Shown: piece by piece, positions 53,944 through 62,639 of the stretch
Layout: each line of letters opens with the position of its first letter
How positions within the stretch are numbered: the stretch's first letter is position 1
Position numbers and translations under genes: made by a program
Notes under the pieces: model-generated
The model's input: only the letters and a program-made list of their open reading frames with translations
The model's database searches: none
Told to the model about the DNA's origin: nothing
Assembly (NCBI RefSeq): GCF_000170755.1
Contig: NZ_ABCK01000014.1
Location: 1 to 64,000, forward strand
Reading direction: 5' to 3'
DNA length: 64,000 nucleotides
Origin: Lentisphaera araneosa HTCC2155
GTDB lineage: Bacteria > Verrucomicrobiota > Lentisphaeria > Lentisphaerales > Lentisphaeraceae

Positions 53944-54590
53944 GAACACACCTTATTAAACCAATTTTTCATTGCCTTAAAAACTTTTACGGGTATGTCG
54001 TGACCACCAGGGAAATCGACAAAATCAAAAGACTTTTCATTGCCAATGTAAAACTCTCTAATTTTCTCTCCTGATTCGTAGGAGATGACATAATCACTTT
54101 CACCATGACTCATGAAGAGTTTTTTATCTTGAATTTCTGACCAGTTAAAATCGCCTTCAAAAACTTCATCCACAAAGCGTCCACTCAGCGCCATACCCCC
54201 ATCAATCATTTGCGCTTCTCGCAAAAGTAAATAATGAACCAAGCAGGCTCCCTGGGAAAAGCCGAGCAAATAAACTTTTGGGGCATTTTCTTGTGGGATA
54301 ATTTTTTCGAGGAAAGTCTTTACCGCTTGAGCTGAATCCTCAACATCTTCGAGGTCGTATTCCATTCCAAAAGGGCTCGAAATTAAATTAAACCACGAAC
54401 GCCCCATAATCGTTCCTTCGGGCGAAGGTAATAAGCCCGGTGCATTGAGGCTATAAGTCACAACTCCTGGCCCAAAAGCTGAAGATAAAGGAACTAAATC
54501 ATGCATATCGGCTCCATAGCCATGCATCATAATAACAAGGGCTCGCGTCGCTTTATCGCCACTTCGCTGCCACTCAGTAATTTCAAACAT
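53940..54590 (-). CDS. Phospholipase/carboxylesterase family alpha/beta hydrolase
   Basis: The ATG at 54590 (216 aa) has GGAG six bases upstream and is chosen over one nine codons earlier. The fold is YpfH/carboxylesterase-like: LVIMMHGYGADMHDLVPLSS (oxyanion loop), GRSWFNLIS, nucleophile elbow LLGFSQGACLVHY with Ser in GFSQG, the acid in SHGESDYVISYESG and His in FPGGHDIPVKV. It hydrolyses carboxylic or acyl esters in the cytosol; substrate unknown. First gene of the operon. Confidence 0.92.
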   Translation of the reverse strand: MFEITEWQRSGDKATRALVIMMHGYGADMHDLVPLSSAFGPGVVTYSLNAPGLLPSPEGTIMGRSWFNLISSPFGMEYDLEDVEDSAQAVKTFLEKIIPQENAPKVYLLGFSQGACLVHYLLLREAQMIDGGMALSGRFVDEVFEGDFNWSEIQDKKLFMSHGESDYVISYESGEKIREFYIGNEKSFDFVDFPGGHDIPVKVFKAMKNWFNKVCS

Positions 54591-54935
54591 TTTTGACTCC
54601 AAATAAAATTTCGTCAATATAGTGAGCGACTTAAAATTACATAGTCACGAATTTGAAAAATAACTTTAATGATTTGCCTAAACAAGCTTTAACTTTAAAA
54701 ATCTAACTTGTTGACTCTAGCAATGACATTTCAATAGTTTTGGGGATATCTATTTTTCACATATACACCTTTATAAATACGACTTTTCAAAGGCTCACCA
54801 CCTATACTTTCATTAAAACTCCAGGAAGATAAAAGACTTGTAAATAGATAAGCTTTTTAATGTGAGCTATATCCCTATAGCTAGAAAATCATAAATGGAA
54901 TAATAAATTAAAATCATCTAAAACATTAAGGGGGA
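54591..54935. other. Divergent intergenic region, no gene seen
   Basis: This 345-base AT-rich gap lies between the divergent esterase operon and the split TPR gene. No repeat, RNA or small gene was recognised; GGGGGAATG precedes the start at 54936 as its ribosome binding site. Confidence 0.6.
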
Positions 54936-55828
54936 ATGATGAGAGCGAAACTAATATTTATTGCGACTTCAGCTTTTATTTTCAACAGCTATTCAGGTGA
55001 AATCCAGTGTCTCGGAGCTAATAATTTTCTAAAACAAGTTTCTGTCCAAGATGAAGAAGAAAAGTCTAAAAGTCCAGTACAGGAATGGCTTGCTGTTTAT
55101 GAAGGAATTAAAAATAAAAATAAACAGAATAATAATGCAGAGGTAAGTCTCAATTGGCTGGCTCTTTATGATAGTTATTTAGAACTCAATTATGATAATT
55201 ACATGGAACTATATGACTATTTCAAGAAAGAAAAAAAGGGGCATTTATTAGATTTATTCCCAGAACCAAATAAATGGGATGAGTTAACTACCTTAATTGA
55301 AAAAAGAGAAGGCAATACTAACAAAGATAAAGTCCGTGAACTTCATCTTAAGTTACTCATGAGTGTTCTCAATAATGATATTGTGAAGCAAGAAGAGATT
55401 GTTACAGAGTTATCAAATCAAATTAATAATTTAGATGACTCTGATAAAAGACACCAGAATAGTTTATTGGCTTCATTAATCCCCCTTTTATCACTAGAAG
55501 TGGAAGGTTCAAAACCACCAGAAATTGTCCAGTTAGAGGAAGATCTTAACCAAGCTAGTCAGTACGACTCTCCACAATATATTAATATGCCAGATTTAGT
55601 GACACTTGTAGGAAGAAAAGAAGCTGAAAAAATATTAGTTAAAACTTTCAAGACAAAAAACATAAACTTATCATTTCGTTTTGTTAAAGGCAGTGATACT
55701 TATTCTTTAGCACAGAAAATAGCTTTAAAAATGATTGCTGAGCTAAATAAAGCTCACTGGGAACTTTGTTTTGATATACCTAATATTGAATTATTTGAAG
55801 CTTTTGAAAAAAAGTTTGTAAATAAACC
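54936..55828 (+). pseudogene. 5' part of an exported TPR protein split by an IS3-family element
   Basis: The frame starts with a strong GGGGG ribosome binding site and a signal peptide (MMRAKLIFIATSAFIFNSYSG). It encodes 297 residues of acidic helical protein (VQEWLAVYEGIKNKNKQNNN; LNWLALYDSYLELNYDNYME) down to FEAFEKKFVNK, where the IS begins at 55829. Beyond it the frame runs 19 codons into the IS (to 55886) and ends. Removing the IS and one AACC copy joins it in frame to 57351, giving a 1,001-aa protein. Confidence 0.85.
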
Positions 55829-55939
55829 TGTCTTGGTTCATCTAAAACTTCTCAAAATGAAATCGATTTTAAGCTGGGTGGTATAGACCTATCATAGGCG
55901 ATTAAAAAATCAATAACCGATAAGTCCTTAATCATTCAT

Positions 55940-56767
55940 TTATCCCCGCATTCCACCAACCTCCCCCTCCATTGAGGTGTTTTTTGAGAAGTGTGGCTGC
56001 ATTGAGATTATGGAATTGCTTTCCATTCTCTTTTGTTTAGCCAGTTTTAATTTTTGATCTCTCTTGTCAAGAATCTGTTGCGTGAGACCATTAAGCCTGT
56101 CATGTGGAGCGATATAGTAAATAGAGCTGTGAAGCCTCTGGGTATTGTAATACTCAATATATTCGCCGATAAGACGCTTAGCATCAGCCATACTCAAAGG
56201 GCAATTAACTCTGATACATTCCTTTTTCAGAGAGCCGTGAAAACGCTCTTGCTTGCCATTACTTTGCGGATAATAAGGCGATGTGCTTGTATGTGAATAT
56301 TCATTGCGGGTAATGAATTGTGAAAACTCCTTACATTTGTATTGTGAGCCGTTATCACTGATGCACCGTGGTCGAGCCTCAGGATAAAGTTCCTTAGCTT
56401 TTTGAAAAACGATATTAACATCTTGCACTTTCATACTTTCCCTTAATTCCCAGGCAATAATGGAGCGGCTATATCCATCGAGAATACTGATTAGATAATA
56501 CACCGTATCACCAGCAGTGATGTTAGTAATATCGGAATGCCATTGTTCATGAGCCTTTAGCGGCTGTACAAAGCCTGTACCTTTTTTACTTTCTTTGGCG
56601 TTACGGTTTCTCATAACGCCAGCTTTGCTTAAGACCCTGTATACGGAAGATGGTTGAACGTAGGCAATATCCTGATCAATCATCATGTAAGCACAACGAC
56701 GATAGCCATCCGAAGGGTGGCATAGATAGAAATCAATAATAGCCTCTTTCTCTTGATTCGTAATCAT
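55940..56767 (-). CDS. IS3-family transposase OrfB, DDE integrase core
   Basis: The first ATG gives 275 aa, but the frame is open well upstream to the A9 slip site at 56971-56979 and encodes the rest of the OrfB N-terminus (including LWVEPDLRDEIVDFVADKK and ERLLVYIGISRRRFYDWKQA). It holds the HTH_21-type GYRRCAYMM and an rve integrase core with the catalytic acids: HSDITNI, CISDNGSQYKC and NGKQERFHGSLKKE. It acts as the OrfAB fusion made by -1 frameshifting, cutting and joining IS ends. Confidence 0.93.
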   Translation of the reverse strand: MITNQEKEAIIDFYLCHPSDGYRRCAYMMIDQDIAYVQPSSVYRVLSKAGVMRNRNAKESKKGTGFVQPLKAHEQWHSDITNITAGDTVYYLISILDGYSRSIIAWELRESMKVQDVNIVFQKAKELYPEARPRCISDNGSQYKCKEFSQFITRNEYSHTSTSPYYPQSNGKQERFHGSLKKECIRVNCPLSMADAKRLIGEYIEYYNTQRLHSSIYYIAPHDRLNGLTQQILDKRDQKLKLAKQKRMESNSIISMQPHFSKNTSMEGEVGGMRG

Positions 56768-56955
56768 ATTCGTCCGTATAAAGTTATCAGAGTATTTCCG
56801 AGGTTCTCCATGAGCTTGTTTCCAGTCATAAAACCTCCTTCGGCTAATGCCGATATATACTAGTAGGCGTTCTTCGCTTATTTTGCATTGAGCCTTCTTG
56901 TCAGCTACGAAATCAACGATCTCATCGCGTAAATCAGGCTCAACCCAAAGTTTAT

Positions 56956-57261
56956 TTAAAGTTCCCCAGCTTTTTTTTTGGCTTCGATCAGTTCGCTGGC
57001 AAGTTCTAAGACGACTTGATCTTTTTGACGAATTTTTGACTCTAAAGTTTCAATCTTTTTCTTGACCGCTCGCGATTCCTTTGACGGTGTTAACGCTTCT
57101 GATCCATTGCTAAAGAGCTTACTTTGCCATTCATAGAAACGATTTGGGTTGATATCTAACTCTTCACAAATTACCGATACCTCGACTCCTTCGAGTAAAT
57201 GACGTTTAACAGCTAACACTTTCTCTGCACTGCTAATATGGTTTCTTGCTTTTTCAGACAT
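56956..57261 (-). CDS. IS3-family transposase OrfA, DNA-binding subunit
   Basis: The 101-aa protein has a helix-turn-helix (VEVSVICEELDINPNRFYEW) of the Tnp_1/HTH_8-like type and a C-terminal leucine-zipper-like helix (KKKIETLESKIRQKDQVVLE) used for dimerisation. It ends EAKKKAGEL shortly after the A9 run. Alone it represses or regulates transposition; fused to OrfB by frameshifting it forms the transposase. Confidence 0.92.
   Translation of the reverse strand: MSEKARNHISSAEKVLAVKRHLLEGVEVSVICEELDINPNRFYEWQSKLFSNGSEALTPSKESRAVKKKIETLESKIRQKDQVVLELASELIEAKKKAGEL
56971..56979 (-). promoter_or_regulatory. Programmed -1 frameshift site (A9) between orfA and orfB
   Basis: On the minus strand orfA reads GCC-AAA-AAA-AAA-GCT. 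A -1 slip on this A9 run gives AAA-AGC-TGG and enters the orfB frame, which has no stop down to its end. This is the standard arrangement of IS3-family elements. Confidence 0.8.
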
Positions 57262-57350
57262 AGCTTATTCCTTGCTTATTTTCTTGTTTTATTATAAGCT
57301 GAAAATCTGACATCCAAAATTGCGAACCTTTGAGTGAGGCAGGACAAACC

Positions 57351-59463
57351 CAAAGAAAACAAGGAAAAACTAGAGCTTAAAAGTGGAAAGGTTTTAGAGC
57401 TGACAACAGACAAAAATAATTATCATCATCGTGATCATGAACTAAATGAAGCTCTACGATTTTATTTCTATTCTTTACTGTTAGATAATAAACTAGAAAA
57501 AGCTTATGATGTATTATCGAAGTTGATTTCTAATAGAGGCTATTTATCTCTTTATGGTTCTATTGGGGAGGAATTTATAAATCAAAAGAAAGAAGTTTTA
57601 CTTTATGATTTTTTTAAATCTTCATTAGATAAAGAAATAAATCTAAAAATATTCTACGCGTACTTAGAGTCTGCAAAAATTGCTGGTAAAACTCAAGAGT
57701 CTTTATCTTATATTGACGAAATCCTGCTGAACAGGGAATTGAATCCTGATCAAGCTCTTAATCTCAAAATTGAAAGAATCGAGTTTTTAATAGCTGAGAG
57801 TAAACTCGACAAAGCTTTTAAACAAGTACAAGAAGTACATAAAGTTTCACTTAAAGGATTTGATAAAGAATTAAAAAAGCGAATTACAGGTCAAATAATT
57901 AAAAATATTATTTCATTAGTAAAAATTGCAGACAAATCAACAAAGGAAACTATTAAACTTGCACTAATAGATATGTTACTTACATACGATTTTACAGAGG
58001 TAGATAGTTATTATTTAAGGGATTTAATTTCAGTTTTAATTGATAATAATAAATTTGTTGCAGCAGAGAAAATCTGTCTTAAGCAAATTAAAAGGGAATT
58101 GCGTCAAAAAAACATTTACAGCAGTTATGAAGGCCGTGATTATTGGATGCTAGTAACGGAAATCTACTATAAATTAAAAAAACATGAGGATGTGAAACTT
58201 CTTCTTGATTCAGTCTCCTATTGGGGACATAAGGATTTAAAAGATTTTTTGATTAATGAAAATGACGCATTTGCGTATATGATTGCAGATACTTTTATTA
58301 AATTAGGCGATCACAAAACTGCAAAAGAAATTATTCTTTTTTGCTTAAAAACAAGATTTACCTCTGATCGACTTTATTCAGCTTTATTATCTATTTCAAA
58401 ACCGAAAGAAAGTCTAAAGTACTTAGATTCAATCTATAAGATCAACCGTTTTGAAGAGCGCCCGTTAATTTGGAAAGCAAAAGTTCTTTACAATCTTAAA
58501 AAATATGAAGAAGCAGAAATCATTGCACAACAGGCTATTAATATTGATCCTTCCGATGGTGAAACTGGCCGAGGTGACCGCATGAGAGTCTACAGCATCA
58601 TGGCTGACATAAAGGAGAAATTAGGAGATAATGATACTGCCACCCTATTTCGAGATGTGATGAAAGCTATAAGGTTAGCCGAAGAAGCGGATCAGTATTT
58701 TGAAATGGGCATGAAAAAGAAAGCTATTGCCATCTATGAAAAGTCACTTGAGTTTTTCACTGACGCTTACTGCATTCAATCACGCTTAGCCATTAGATAT
58801 GCATCGATAGGCGAACTTAAAAAAGCTGAAAAACACTATAAAAAAGCTTATGAATTAATGCCTTCTAGTTTTGGGAGGGTCGAAAGTCATTGTTTTGGAT
58901 GCGAAGGTATTTTTGATGGTAAAAAGGCACAGGGAATTGCAGAAAATACTTTCTCTAAAATGTTAAGTAATGACCCTCAAAACCCTCAGTTACACTATCT
59001 ACTAGGATACTTAAAAGAAGAACAAGGAAAGTTTGATGATGCAGTAAGTTATTACAGAGAAGCTGTCAAAATTGATCCTAAGTATATAAATTCATGGAAA
59101 AAAATACATAGCTTGGCAGATCGAACTAAAATAGACGACTCTGAGTTAGAAATTATCATTCTAAACTTATTGGAATTATCTCCGTATGATCATTCGAGTG
59201 GTTATGATTTAAATGGTATAAAAAATTACAAAATATTATGGAACAAAACATCCGAAATCAAGACATACATCAATTATGTCCCCCCAAACAAACTCTACCC
59301 ACTTAATGCAAGTTTAACGAGACTTAACAAAAAAGAAAAAACAGATCGTTTTTTTCACCATACATCTAAAAGCATTAATGATTTTACGCGTAAGTCAACG
59401 GGAGCCATTATTGGTGATATATCTATAATCAATAGTATTTTAAATCAATTAAGAGATGACTAA
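57351..59463 (+). pseudogene. 3' part of the split exported TPR protein
   Basis: From the right IS border the frame continues KENKEKLELKSGKVLELTTD and encodes 703 residues rich in TPR helices: NEALRFYFYSLLLDNKLEKA, LIWKAKVLYNLKKYEEAEI, AIYEKSLEFFTDAYCIQSRL, LGYLKEEQGKFDDAVSYYRE. The ORF can start at a GTG/ATG-like codon near 57334 inside the IS end, but it then lacks a signal peptide and so would not be exported. With the 5' part it makes a 1,001-aa protein; a helical-repeat scaffold like those of the 4-18 kb cluster, though without visible sequence identity. Confidence 0.87.
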
Positions 59464-59472
59464 AGTTTTTGC

Positions 59473-59826
59473 CTAATGTTTATAGAGGTTTTCGACCTCT
59501 TCGATGAGATACTCAATTTGGCTCATCTTAGGTTCGTCCGCACTGAAGATCATTTTTCCCGCGTAGTTCAATGATTTTAATTGACGAATCATTTCAAAAA
59601 GTAGCTTAGAATTGAAGCCCACGGGCAAGAGCAAACGCAATTGCTTGATCTCAAAGGCAAAGAGACGATTCAATTTATTGAACTGACTCAAGTCATAAGG
59701 AAAGGGGGGTTTTTGGGGGACGGGTGATTTTGAAAAGAAATAAAATTGCCTTTTATCACGGTTTTTTGGGTACGGGTGATTTTGAAAAGAAATAAAATTG
59801 CCTTTTATCAAGTCAGCATATAACAT
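59473..59826 (-). pseudogene. 3' remnant of an unidentified gene fused to repeat sequence
   Basis: Only about the last 75 codons look like real protein (LNRLFAFEIKQLRLLLPVGF; FEMIRQLKSLNYAGKMIFSA; MSQIEYLIEEVENLYKH). The first 40 codons are translated REP-like repeat (FISFQNHPYPKNRDKRQFYF, then the same pattern again). The original 5' end was therefore lost when the repeats arrived. The family was not recognised. Confidence 0.6.
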
Positions 59827-60019
59827 ATATTTATTAGTATATTATGTGAGGACTTAGTATGAGATCAGCTAGACTAAAATCAGATATTGGCGGTTTTTTG
59901 GGGGACGGGTGATTTTGAAAAGAAATAAAATTGCCTTTTATCAAGTCAGCATATAACATATATTTATTAGTATATTATGTGAGGACTTAGTATGAGATCA
60001 GCTAGACTAAAATCAGATA
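59720..60019. repeat. Duplicated 5' region of the REP-associated transposase
   Basis: Two 115-base copies (59772-59886 and 59905-60019, offset 133) contain ACGGGTGATTTTGAAAAG, TAAAATTGCCTTTTATCA and the first ten codons of the transposase (MRSARLKSD). A third, 39-base copy is at 59720-59758. The first full copy gives a false start at 59859 that soon stops. Confidence 0.93.
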
Positions 60020-60819
60020 GTGGAACCTACTACCATGTGATGAATCGCATTGCGGGGACAAAGAGTTCTTACCCATTTGGTCATGAAGAAAAACAGATGT
60101 TTATTACAATAATGAACAAGTATTTGAAGCTCTATAAAATTGAGCTTTTATCCTACTGCATTATGTCCAATCATTATCATTTGGTTCTCTTCAGCCCAGG
60201 AAAAATATCTACTGAAGAAATAAAAACACGCTGGCAGGACTTCTATGGTCATTCAAAAGGGCATTTCCACCCTGAACCTCTATGGGAGTCATATGAAACA
60301 ATCGAACAATGGCGTCAACGTTTAAGCGATGTATCTGACTTTATGAAAGTCCTTCAGCAATCATTCACTGCTTGGTATAATCGAACTCATAATAGACGTG
60401 GCTATTTCTGGGCTGATCGTTTTAAAAGTGTGATTTTAGAAGGCGGAAATTCATTACTTCGCTGTATTAAATATGTAGAGCTAAATCCGCTCCGAGCTAA
60501 TATCTTAGATGAAAACAACAATTATATTTATTCATCTTATGGTATTTATATGACAAGTAAAAAACATCCATTAGAAGTGAATTTGCTTAAACATCTACCC
60601 ACTGCATTAGGATCAAAATCAAAAGAAACAATAAGGTGCTTTTATCAAACTATTGAAACCATAATCTGTGATGCATCAACAAAGGAATTTAGTAAACGTC
60701 AACCCATTTGGACGCATAGTAAAATTATTGGCAGTAAAAACTTCATTACTAAGCTCATTAAAAAGCATTATCAGCTTTCTCCAGACATAAAAAGCACAAG
60801 TGATATTTGCTTCATCTAA
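59992..60819 (+). CDS. REP-associated tyrosine transposase (RAYT, IS200/IS605-like Y1 family)
   Basis: The 275-aa protein has the Y1 transposase fold: YYHVMNRIAGTKSSYPF, the HUH metal motif in MSNHYHLVLF (His61, His63), and RGYFWADRFKSVILEGG with RCIKYVELNPLRAN typical of RAYTs. The nucleophile Tyr is probably in QQSFTAWYNRTH but I could not fix it. GAGGAC lies ten bases before the ATG. RAYTs nick single-stranded DNA at REP hairpins. A perfect 13-bp inverted repeat, GACGGGTGATTTT (59904-59916) and AAAATCACCCGTC (61031-61043), brackets the gene. Confidence 0.93.
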   Translation: MRSARLKSDSGTYYHVMNRIAGTKSSYPFGHEEKQMFITIMNKYLKLYKIELLSYCIMSNHYHLVLFSPGKISTEEIKTRWQDFYGHSKGHFHPEPLWESYETIEQWRQRLSDVSDFMKVLQQSFTAWYNRTHNRRGYFWADRFKSVILEGGNSLLRCIKYVELNPLRANILDENNNYIYSSYGIYMTSKKHPLEVNLLKHLPTALGSKSKETIRCFYQTIETIICDASTKEFSKRQPIWTHSKIIGSKNFITKLIKKHYQLSPDIKSTSDICFI

Positions 60820-61030
60820 AACAATTAATAAACAAGATTTTAAACCCTAGCTACTGCTTTATTTGAATTCAGTCATTTGTACACAAAAAACGTCAAAAAT
60901 AACATGAAATTCAAGCTCGAGACCTAAGCTAAGAAAACTAAGCGTCATTCAAAGGCCTTTCCTTGACTACCACCACCACATCCTCAAAAATATAAGCAAC
61001 AAATTCTACAAACGTAATATTTCTCCCTTA
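60820..61030. other. Intergenic region downstream of the RAYT gene
   Basis: No gene is visible. The sequence is AT-rich and without a clear terminator, and leads directly into the GTCC-rich repeats. Confidence 0.5.
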
Positions 61031-61088
61031 AAATCACCCGTCCCTTTGTCCCCCCCCGTCCCTTTGTCCCCCTCCCTTTGTCCCCCCT
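61031..61088. repeat. C-rich REP-like repeats, CCCGTCCCTTTGTCCCC
   Basis: Three imperfect copies of (CCCG)TCCCTTTGTCCCCC follow AAAATCACCCGTC. The first part is the inverted counterpart of the sequence upstream of the RAYT gene. The array ends seven bases before the truncated IS110 reading frame. Confidence 0.85.
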
Positions 61089-61094
61089 TTATAC

Positions 61095-61697
61095 ATGAGG
61101 TCAAAACCAGATAAACTAGAAAGTCTAGTAGAACATCAGGACTTTTCTGGGATAGGTGGCATCGCGATGGAACGGAACTATCAGCTCAACACAAATCTAT
61201 TGATGGCTTATACAAAAGAGTTGATCGCAGTGGATAAAGATCTCAAAGAATTCACTTTAAATAGTGCCTACAATGAAGAATTTGAAATAGTAAAGTCAAT
61301 GCCTGGAGTAGGCGATACCCTTGGTATGGTCATTATCTATGAAACTCACGACATCAAAAGGTTTAAAAGCCCAGGTAAGTATTCGAGTTATTGTCGAGTG
61401 ATTAAATGTAAAAAAGAAAGTGCTGGAAAAAGCTATGGCTATAGTGGAGCAAAAATCGGCAATCCATTTTTGAAGTGGGCCTATAGCCAGGCTGCAGTAC
61501 TATCAAAAAGAAACCCTTTGATGAAAGCTTTTTCAAATGACCTAATAAGGCAACACGGAGAACGAAAAGCTAGAGCTATTTACACTCATAAGATTTGTCG
61601 ATCAATTTATTTCATGCTCCAGAGAAAACAAAAATTTGATCCCATTGATTTTTTTGGAAGACAAAAATATGAACGTTTACAAAGACTAAATAATTAA
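61095..61697 (+). pseudogene. N-terminally truncated IS110/IS1111-family transposase
   Basis: The 200-aa frame holds only the C-terminal Transposase_20 part: FEIVKSMPGVGDTLGMVIIY (the helix-hairpin-helix-like core), FKSPGKYSSYCRVIKCKKES, NPFLKWAYSQAAVLSKRNP and ARAIYTHKICRSIYFMLQRK with the Ser-containing region used in catalysis. The N-terminal DEDD RuvC-like domain (about 150 residues) is absent, replaced by the C-rich repeats immediately upstream. It cannot transpose by itself. Confidence 0.88.
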
Positions 61698-62165
61698 AAA
61701 ATCTGGAATCTTTTGCAGTGAAGCCGTCAATGGGGACTTGGACTTTGAGCCTCTATCACCTGATTAGATCGCTGTAAAAGGTTTCTTTAAATCAAAAGAA
61801 GTTTAGATGATGACTCACTCCTTACTGAGCCCGATATGTACTGGACGATTCCACATGATAGAATTGAGCCTTGATTTACACCTGAATAGGACAGCGAGGG
61901 ATTGACCACAAGTAGTTTCTAAGGCGTCGATTAGCAGCTAAAAAGAGAAGCTGAATAGATCGACAGGGCTCCTTTAAAGCCTTTGACCTTATATGGATGT
62001 CTGGAGGGACTTCACATTAAGTGAAAGACCCGTACCCGAAAAGAAGAAACAAAGATGAGCTGAACTAAACATTTTTAAGCACAAGTCGTTTTAAAAAACA
62101 AAAAAACGGATACAAAGATTTATTGTCTACTTGACAAATTTGGCTAAATGGATGTCCCCGTTTTC
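61698..62165 (+). ncRNA. Non-coding tail of the IS110-type element, candidate seekRNA/bridge RNA
   Basis: No open frame with coding character exists between the transposase stop and about 62300. The stretch has several short dyads (for example GGACTTGGACTTTGAGCC; GAGGGACTTCACATTAAGTG) and ends near TGACAAATTTGGCTAAATGG, followed by ATGTCCCC repeats. In IS1111-group elements the guide (seek/bridge) RNA is encoded downstream of the transposase, which fits this place. No RNA structure could be computed here. Confidence 0.3.
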
Positions 62166-62191
62166 TCCCCCGTTTTCTCCGTTTTCTTCAT

Positions 62192-62639
62192 TAGCCCCTA
62201 AATAAATAGTCGATTTATACAAAGAACTGTCACATCTTCTTTGTTTCAGCGGTATTCCCTTACAAACAAAACTATTAAATAATTTAATATAAAGTACTTA
62301 AATAAATATGAAGAAAACAATTATATATAGCAAAGCTATGGAAAATAATGTCTGTAAAATATCACTCACTTTTGTTTTGGTTTTAATCACATCTTTTATG
62401 TGCATACTAGCCTTTGCATTAATTTATAAATTTAAATGTTATTTAGGGATTGATATTTTTCCCGATAAACATTTGAGTGATTTTGTTGTTTTAGTAAAAT
62501 AAGTGTGCTAATTATTTCAATTAAATATAAAAATCCCATCTTATCATTATCTTGGATCTAATTCCTGAATCCGTGACAAGGATTTGTGAACTACCTCAAA
62601 AAGCTGTAGTTGGTTAATTTGAGGAGTATTTAGGGGCTA
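62192..62639. repeat. 13-bp perfect inverted repeat pair bracketing a 435-base segment
   Basis: TAGCCCCTAAATA (62192-62204) and TATTTAGGGGCTA (62627-62639) are exact inverses. The right one includes the stop codon of the IS5-type transposase, so it is probably that element's end; the left one may be the end of a second, mostly deleted copy or the other end of a small non-autonomous element. Confidence 0.6.
62308..62502 (+). CDS. Possible 64-aa membrane peptide
   Basis: The frame encodes one strong membrane helix (ISLTFVLVLITSFMCILAFA) with a basic start. There is no good ribosome binding site and no known relative, and it lies between mobile-element ends. It may be a real small gene or chance in AT-rich DNA. 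Confidence 0.3.
   Translation: MKKTIIYSKAMENNVCKISLTFVLVLITSFMCILAFALIYKFKCYLGIDIFPDKHLSDFVVLVK

Larger units (their letters stand above)
55829..57346 (-). mobile_element. IS3-family insertion sequence, 1,518 bp
   Basis: The ends are imperfect inverted repeats of about 45 bases: TGTCTTGGTTCATCTAAAAC on the left and, read inward from the right, TGTCCTGCCTCACTCAAAGG. The element begins with TG and ends with CA, and is flanked by a 4-bp target duplication AACC (55825-55828 and 57347-57350). It carries orfA and a frameshifted orfB on the minus strand. Everything looks intact, so it may be active. Confidence 0.92.
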
